The position numbers were made by a program, and so were the translations under genes. Below the pieces are notes generated by a model. The model was not told the DNA's origin, did not search any database, and was given only the letters and a program-made list of their open reading frames with translations. Shown in pieces: positions 6,768 to 10,441 of a stretch of DNA of 10,441 nt (its first letter is position 1; every line of letters begins with the position of its first letter). Source of the DNA: Palsa-872 sp036844615 (GTDB lineage: Bacteria > Chloroflexota > Dormibacteria > Dormibacterales > Dormibacteraceae); NCBI GenBank assembly GCA_036844615.1, contig DAIUFK010000076.1, positions 1 to 10,441 on the forward strand. Reading direction: 5' to 3'.

Positions 6768-7369
6768 GAAAGCGCCTCTACCGCCGGTGTCACGCGACTC
6801 ACCACCTTGTGGTGCAGCGCTTCCCGAGACTCGCTCGCGTCGAGGCGGGTGAAGCGTTCGGGTTCGGCAGCGGCCAGTTTCTCGTATTCAGCTGACACCC
6901 TGTTGTGGAAGTCGATCGACTCGCGCTCCACTCGGTCCGCGCTCTTGCCTGCGCTCAGCTGGCGTTCGCGCCCGCTCTGGACAGGAAGGGAGAGGAGAAA
7001 AGTCATATCCGGCCGCGGAAAGGTTGCGGGCCAAATCACCGGCACGCCTCGACCGCCGCCCTGGTAGGCGAGGGTCGAGTCGTGGTACCGATCCGCGATG
7101 ACGATGCGGCCCAGGGCGAGCGACGGCGTGATCAGCTCATGCAGGAGCTGCCGGCGCGCGGCCATGAAGATGTACATCTCAGCTTCGCCGTCGATCTCCA
7201 TGCCGCTGAACAGCAGCAGCTGCCGCATGCGCTCGCCAAGCTCAGTGCCGCCCGGTTCGCGCACGACGACCGGCTGGCGGTAGGCAAGCTTGGCGCCGAG
7301 GAGCTCGACCTGCGTCGTCTTCCCCGAGCCCTCCGTCCCCTCGAACGTTATGAAGAGGCCGCGACTCAT
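6764..7369 (-). CDS. tmk: thymidylate kinase
   Basis: Phosphorylates dTMP to dTDP with ATP, an essential step in making dTTP. The protein is 201 aa, slightly shorter than the usual 205-215. The P-loop reads FEGTEGSGKTT (9-19), followed by VREPGGTELGERMRQLL (36-52), the family signature DRYHDSTLAYQGGGRG (92-107), and a lid with Arg and Lys residues (SGRERQLSAGKSADRVE). All expected catalytic pieces are present. ATG 7369 overlaps the upstream ATPase stop as ATGA, so reinitiation is likely; the TGA at its 3' end likewise overlaps the darA GTG. Placement before darA matches the Bacillus order; holB, common further downstream there, is replaced here by an ABC transporter. Confidence 0.97.
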   Translation of the reverse strand: MSRGLFITFEGTEGSGKTTQVELLGAKLAYRQPVVVREPGGTELGERMRQLLLFSGMEIDGEAEMYIFMAARRQLLHELITPSLALGRIVIADRYHDSTLAYQGGGRGVPVIWPATFPRPDMTFLLSLPVQSGRERQLSAGKSADRVERESIDFHNRVSAEYEKLAAAEPERFTRLDASESREALHHKVVSRVTPAVEALS

Positions 7370-8916
7370 GTCAGTGGATGCGCTGGCTCTTCGGGGGTCG
7401 GCGTGATGCGAAGGCGCCGCTGCGGCTCCTTGCCTGTGCTCCGCGCGGATAGCTCGTTCTCGGAGACGAGCTGGTGCTGCAAACGGCGCAGGTATGCGTT
7501 CTGGGGCGAGATCTCAACCGGCCGGAGGGTTGTCTTCACCGCTTTGATGGCCGCGGCGGCCTCGGCAAGGGCGCGCGTGGTGGTCTCGTCGCGCTTGTCC
7601 ACGCCATAGATCCTGGAAAGCGCGTCGCGCACCTGCGTTGCCGAGTTGCTCTTGAGTATGTGGATCGGCAGGCCGCGGCTCTCGGCCTGGCGCAGGCTGT
7701 CAGGCCGCCGGCGGTAGTGGTTCTTCAACGTCAGCACTGCCCCTGCGCCGTCGAGGTTGCCGAGCACCCGCACCGGCAGCTCGAGGTCCTTGATCGATTG
7801 CTCGACATGGTGGCGGCTCACTCCGTACGGAAAGATCCCGAGCGGCTTGTTCGCCGACGGCGGCGCCGGCGCCTCAGGGGCCACCACCGTCGGCGCGTCC
7901 ACGTTGGAGATGACCCTGCCATCGCGTGTGCGGAGCCTGATCTTCGGTGTGAGCAGCGGGCCGCGCAGCGCGGTGTCGACCACTTCGGCCAGGGGCATGT
8001 GGATGGCAACGCGATCGCGGTCCTGGATCTCCACCAGCACGTCGAACGTAGGCGGCGCCTTGCGCTCGAGCACCGATTTCTGGGTGCCGCGACGCCGCGC
8101 TTCCTCGTCGGAAAGGGTCACGCTCTGGATGCCACCGAGCAGGTCGTTCAACGTGGGGTTGATCAGCAGGTTCTCCAGCGTCTGGCCGTGCGCCGTCGCG
8201 ATGAGCTGGACGCCCCGCTCCGCAATCGTGCGAGCCGCGGATGCTTCCAACTCTGTGCCGATCTCGTCGATGACGATCACCTCGGGCATGTGGTTCTCGA
8301 CGGCTTCGATCATCACCGCGTGCTGGAGGAGAGGCGTCTTGACCTGCATGCGGCGCGCGCGCCCGATGCCCGGATGCGGGATGTCGCCGTCGCCGCCGAT
8401 CTCGTTGGAGGTGTCGACAATCACAACGCGCTTGCGCAGCTCGTCGGCGAGCAGCCGCGCGCATTCGCGGAGCATCGTCGTCTTGCCGATGCCAGGGCGG
8501 CCCAGCAGGAGGATGCTCTGGCCGCTGACGACGATGTCGCGGATGATCTCGCCGGTGCCGGTGACGGCTCGGCCGACGCGCATGGTCAGCCCTGTGATGC
8601 GCCCCGATCGATTGCGGATCGCCGAGACGCGGTGCAGCGTGCGCTCGATCCCTGCCCGGTTGTCGTCACCGAACTGTCCGACATTGTTCGCAACGTGCTC
8701 GAGGTCCGCGGCCACGACTGTGCGGTCCGCGAGCAGGACCTCACGGCCAGGAACGCGGGCTTCAGGCTCCCGACCCAGGTCGAGAACAATCTCCAAAAGC
8801 TCCGTCGGGTCGGTGCGCTCGTGCAGCGCACGCGCGAGGTCGGTGGGCAGAGCGCGCGCGAGAAGCTCGACCTCCTCGTCCCAGTCAGCGGCGCGCCGCG
8901 AGGCTCCACCGTTCAT
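7366..8916 (-). CDS. AAA ATPase with C-terminal R3H domain (Ycf45/SpoIIIAA-like)
   Basis: A cytosolic ATPase of 516 aa with the domain order of the Ycf45-type family found in cyanobacteria, some plastids and other bacteria; the function of that family is not established. Residues 1-110 hold a helical N-terminal part with a VANNVGQFGDDNRAGIERTL stretch. The ATPase core follows, with Walker A GRPGIGKTT (139-147), Walker B VIVIDEIG (213-220, Asp217-Glu218) and sensor ATAHG (240-244), like sporulation protein SpoIIIAA. A Pro/Ala linker lies near 342-356. The segment HHVEQSIKDLELPVRVLGNL begins a second module, and the C-terminus carries RRLQH (Arg477-x3-His481) in an R3H domain, which binds single-stranded nucleic acid. 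A nucleic-acid remodelling role is therefore the best inference. ATG 8916 overlaps the upstream gene's TGA as ATGA, and its own stop overlaps tmk. Confidence 0.9.
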   Translation of the reverse strand: MNGGASRRAADWDEEVELLARALPTDLARALHERTDPTELLEIVLDLGREPEARVPGREVLLADRTVVAADLEHVANNVGQFGDDNRAGIERTLHRVSAIRNRSGRITGLTMRVGRAVTGTGEIIRDIVVSGQSILLLGRPGIGKTTMLRECARLLADELRKRVVIVDTSNEIGGDGDIPHPGIGRARRMQVKTPLLQHAVMIEAVENHMPEVIVIDEIGTELEASAARTIAERGVQLIATAHGQTLENLLINPTLNDLLGGIQSVTLSDEEARRRGTQKSVLERKAPPTFDVLVEIQDRDRVAIHMPLAEVVDTALRGPLLTPKIRLRTRDGRVISNVDAPTVVAPEAPAPPSANKPLGIFPYGVSRHHVEQSIKDLELPVRVLGNLDGAGAVLTLKNHYRRRPDSLRQAESRGLPIHILKSNSATQVRDALSRIYGVDKRDETTTRALAEAAAAIKAVKTTLRPVEISPQNAYLRRLQHQLVSENELSARSTGKEPQRRLRITPTPEEPAHPLT

Positions 8917-9881
8917 CCGAAGGAAGGCACCAGGCCTTTCTCCCGCACAGGCACCCTCACCGCCAGTTCCTTGACCAAGAGAAGTTGCGTCAGCAGCACG
9001 CTGAACCCACGCCCGCGCAGGGCGTCGATCATGTTCGAATCATAGTGGCGCAAGCTCGACCAGGCGGGCAGCTCCGACTCCCCAAGCAATGAGAGCCCGA
9101 GATCGGCGAGGTCGCCCGGGAGCGAGCCCTCGGGCAACGCCATGAAGCTGACGGTGTTGGGTCGCGCTCCCGAGCTTCGCTCGGCTTTCACCCAGCCGAC
9201 GAGCTCGACCCTGTCGACGACCTGCTCCTGCTTCTCCGAGCCTCGAGCCGCGAGGCGGCCGGTCCACCCGCCGTGCAAAGCGCGCCACTCGCGATAGTTC
9301 GGCGCCTCCACATGGGACACCTCCTGGGGCGTGACCTTCCGATAGAGCTGATAGAGGAGCCTGTTGTCCCCGCGGCGGATCGCTCGTGCGCCCTCCGGAA
9401 AATGCTCCGAGCGAATCTCAGGCTTGTCCGCGTAAACGACAACCTCGGTCGCGTACTGGCGGAAGCCACCCAGCCTGAACACAGGTAGAAGCGGATCGCG
9501 CTCAGGCAACCTGACGAAGAGCCGGTGCGCGCCCCGCTCCAGCGCCTGGTTGCAGAGATGCTCGACCAGCGCCGGCGCCACCTCTTCGGTGTCGGCCCCG
9601 TCCACCACCTGTAGGTTGACCACCTGCAGCACAGTCGCGCGCGGCAGGTCGAGGCCGAGTGGCTGCCCTGACGCCTGGATGAAGCCGACCACCTTGCCCC
9701 CTTCCTCAGCCACATAGATGAGCGTCTCCTGCGACAGGGGAAGTAGCGCCGAAAGGGTCGAGCTCAGGACGGTCCACAGCCTTGCCGCCGGCGGAGCCGC
9801 TTCGCTCAGGCGGATGTCGGATGACCTGTGCATCTCCTCGATCCGTGCGAGATCGAGCAGGCCGGCGGCGCGAATCTTCAC
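8913..9881 (-). CDS. tandem GNAT-like acetyltransferase protein
   Basis: About 322 aa, read as two GNAT-like repeats. The first starts KIRAAGLLDLARIEEMH, has the central strand VVGFIQASG (64-72) and the motif-B-like ending FRLGGFRQYATEVVVYA near 135-151. The second begins near ARAIRRGDNRLLYQLYRKV (165-183) and ends RGRGFSVLLTQLLLVKEL (290-307). The acetyl-CoA pyrophosphate loop, normally Q/R-x-x-G-x-G/A, is not recognisable in either half; in the first the site reads VVDGADTEEVAP. The protein may therefore have lost catalysis or bind another ligand. I chose GTG 9881 because it overlaps the pdxT stop as GTGA, matching the next three junctions, and because KIRAAG is the normal GNAT first strand. 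A longer reading from 9956 adds a low-value Arg/Pro leader inside pdxT. Substrate unknown. Confidence 0.75.
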   Translation of the reverse strand: MKIRAAGLLDLARIEEMHRSSDIRLSEAAPPAARLWTVLSSTLSALLPLSQETLIYVAEEGGKVVGFIQASGQPLGLDLPRATVLQVVNLQVVDGADTEEVAPALVEHLCNQALERGAHRLFVRLPERDPLLPVFRLGGFRQYATEVVVYADKPEIRSEHFPEGARAIRRGDNRLLYQLYRKVTPQEVSHVEAPNYREWRALHGGWTGRLAARGSEKQEQVVDRVELVGWVKAERSSGARPNTVSFMALPEGSLPGDLADLGLSLLGESELPAWSSLRHYDSNMIDALRGRGFSVLLTQLLLVKELAVRVPVREKGLVPSFG

Positions 9882-10441
9882 GAAGGGCTGCCGGCCGCGA
9901 TGCGGACGAACTCGCGGTGCACTCGGAGGTCTTTCGTGAGCTCGGGGTGAAAGCACAGCGCCAGGATGCTGCCCTGCCTCACCGCCACCGCGCGGCCGGC
10001 GTGGGTCGCAAGCACCTCGACGTCGCCAGTCGATTCCACCAGCGGAGAGCGGATGAACACTCCAGGGAAGGGCTTGGCGCCGAGACCCTCTATCTCGAGA
10101 TCGGCTTCAAAGCTGTCGATCTGGCGCCCATAGCCGTTGCGCCGTACCGCGATGTCGAGCAATCCCATGCCGCGCTGATCGGCCATGCCATCGGTCACTT
10201 CGCGCGCCAGCACGATCATGCCGGCGCACGTGGCAAGCGTCGGCAGGCCGCCCTCGATCGCGGCGCGCAGCGGTCCCAAAAGCCCGACGCGCTCCATCAA
10301 CATCGTCATGGTCGTGCTCTCGCCGCCGGGGAGCACTATCCCGTCGAGACCATCGAGGTCCTCGGCAGAACGCACGACCCTTGTCCTGGCGCCGCTGGCC
10401 TCGAGAGCGCGAACGTGCTCTGCAAAGGCACCCTGCATCGC
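9878..10441 (-). CDS. pdxT: pyridoxal phosphate synthase glutaminase subunit, 5' truncated
   Basis: PdxT hydrolyses glutamine and channels ammonia to the PdxS synthase, which makes pyridoxal 5'-phosphate without deoxyxylulose phosphate. The family motifs are clear: LPGGESTTM (near 36-44, numbered from the Met at 10438), nucleophile Cys71 in ATCAGMIVLA, the RNGYGRQIDSFEADL stretch, and catalytic His164 and Glu166 in FHPELT. The Met at 10438 is internal. An Ala codon precedes it, and the usual family text there is LALQGAF, read here as AMQGAF. About 8-10 residues continue beyond the window, where pdxS may lie upstream. Its TGA overlaps the GNAT gene's GTG as GTGA. It is the first gene visible in the coupled minus-strand operon. 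Confidence 0.95.
   Translation of the reverse strand, partial: AMQGAFAEHVRALEASGARTRVVRSAEDLDGLDGIVLPGGESTTMTMLMERVGLLGPLRAAIEGGLPTLATCAGMIVLAREVTDGMADQRGMGLLDIAVRRNGYGRQIDSFEADLEIEGLGAKPFPGVFIRSPLVESTGDVEVLATHAGRAVAVRQGSILALCFHPELTKDLRVHREFVRIAAGSPS

Noticed and set aside
7474..9045. 523-codon open frame on the plus strand
   Set aside because: It is antisense to the R3H ATPase gene, has skewed Arg/Ala/Val/Asp composition and no domain; long antisense frames are common at this GC content.
9882..9956. Longer GNAT start at 9956
   Set aside because: It adds an Arg/Pro-rich leader wholly inside pdxT; GTG 9881 gives the normal first strand and the GTGA overlap shared by neighbouring junctions.
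1..10441. Defence island, prophage, transposon or CRISPR array
   Set aside because: No integrase, transposase, direct-repeat array, tRNA or nuclease cassette is visible; all eight genes and their neighbours look chromosomal.

Overview
This is a gene-dense, high-GC bacterial window from a draft assembly: a run of exactly 100 Ns sits at 2682-2781. No phylogenetic marker settles the taxon. Half of the starts I can see are GTG. The gene pair tmk-darA is a Gram-positive-type arrangement, and the R3H/AAA ATPase is typical of cyanobacteria and other Terrabacteria. A high-GC Terrabacteria lineage such as Chloroflexota or Dormibacterota is my best guess, as inference only.

Layout. The window holds two convergent gene blocks that meet without a single spare base at 3987/3988. 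The plus-strand block (1-3987) carries a 5'-truncated acyl-CoA dehydrogenase, a family 2 glycosyltransferase of the dolichol-phosphate-mannose-synthase-like type, a four-helix membrane protein with a proline-rich tail interrupted by the assembly gap, and a second, divergent acyl-CoA dehydrogenase. The first dehydrogenase keeps the flavin-contact motif and a helix-G Glu. The second has lost the canonical flavin motif. They could be partners in a heteromeric enzyme, or two unrelated paralogues.

The minus-strand block, read from 10441 down to 3988, is pdxT (partial), a tandem GNAT-like protein, an R3H-domain AAA ATPase (Ycf45/SpoIIIAA-like), tmk, darA (cyclic-di-AMP receptor) and a large fused ABC-2 transporter. 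The first five genes are joined by four successive 4-nt stop/start overlaps (GTGA, ATGA, ATGA, GTGA), so they look like one translationally coupled operon. They combine vitamin B6 synthesis, nucleotide supply, a nucleic-acid-binding ATPase and second-messenger sensing. A strong hairpin sits on the darA stop codon, and the ABC gene follows after a 65-nt spacer that may hold its own weak promoter.

There are no RNA genes, CRISPR arrays, insertion sequences or phage genes that I can see, and no gene-free stretch over 300 bases. I do not see a clearly new defence or mobile system. The most interesting parts are the coupled operon with its degenerate double-GNAT protein, the three-part ABC fusion, and the split dehydrogenase pair.
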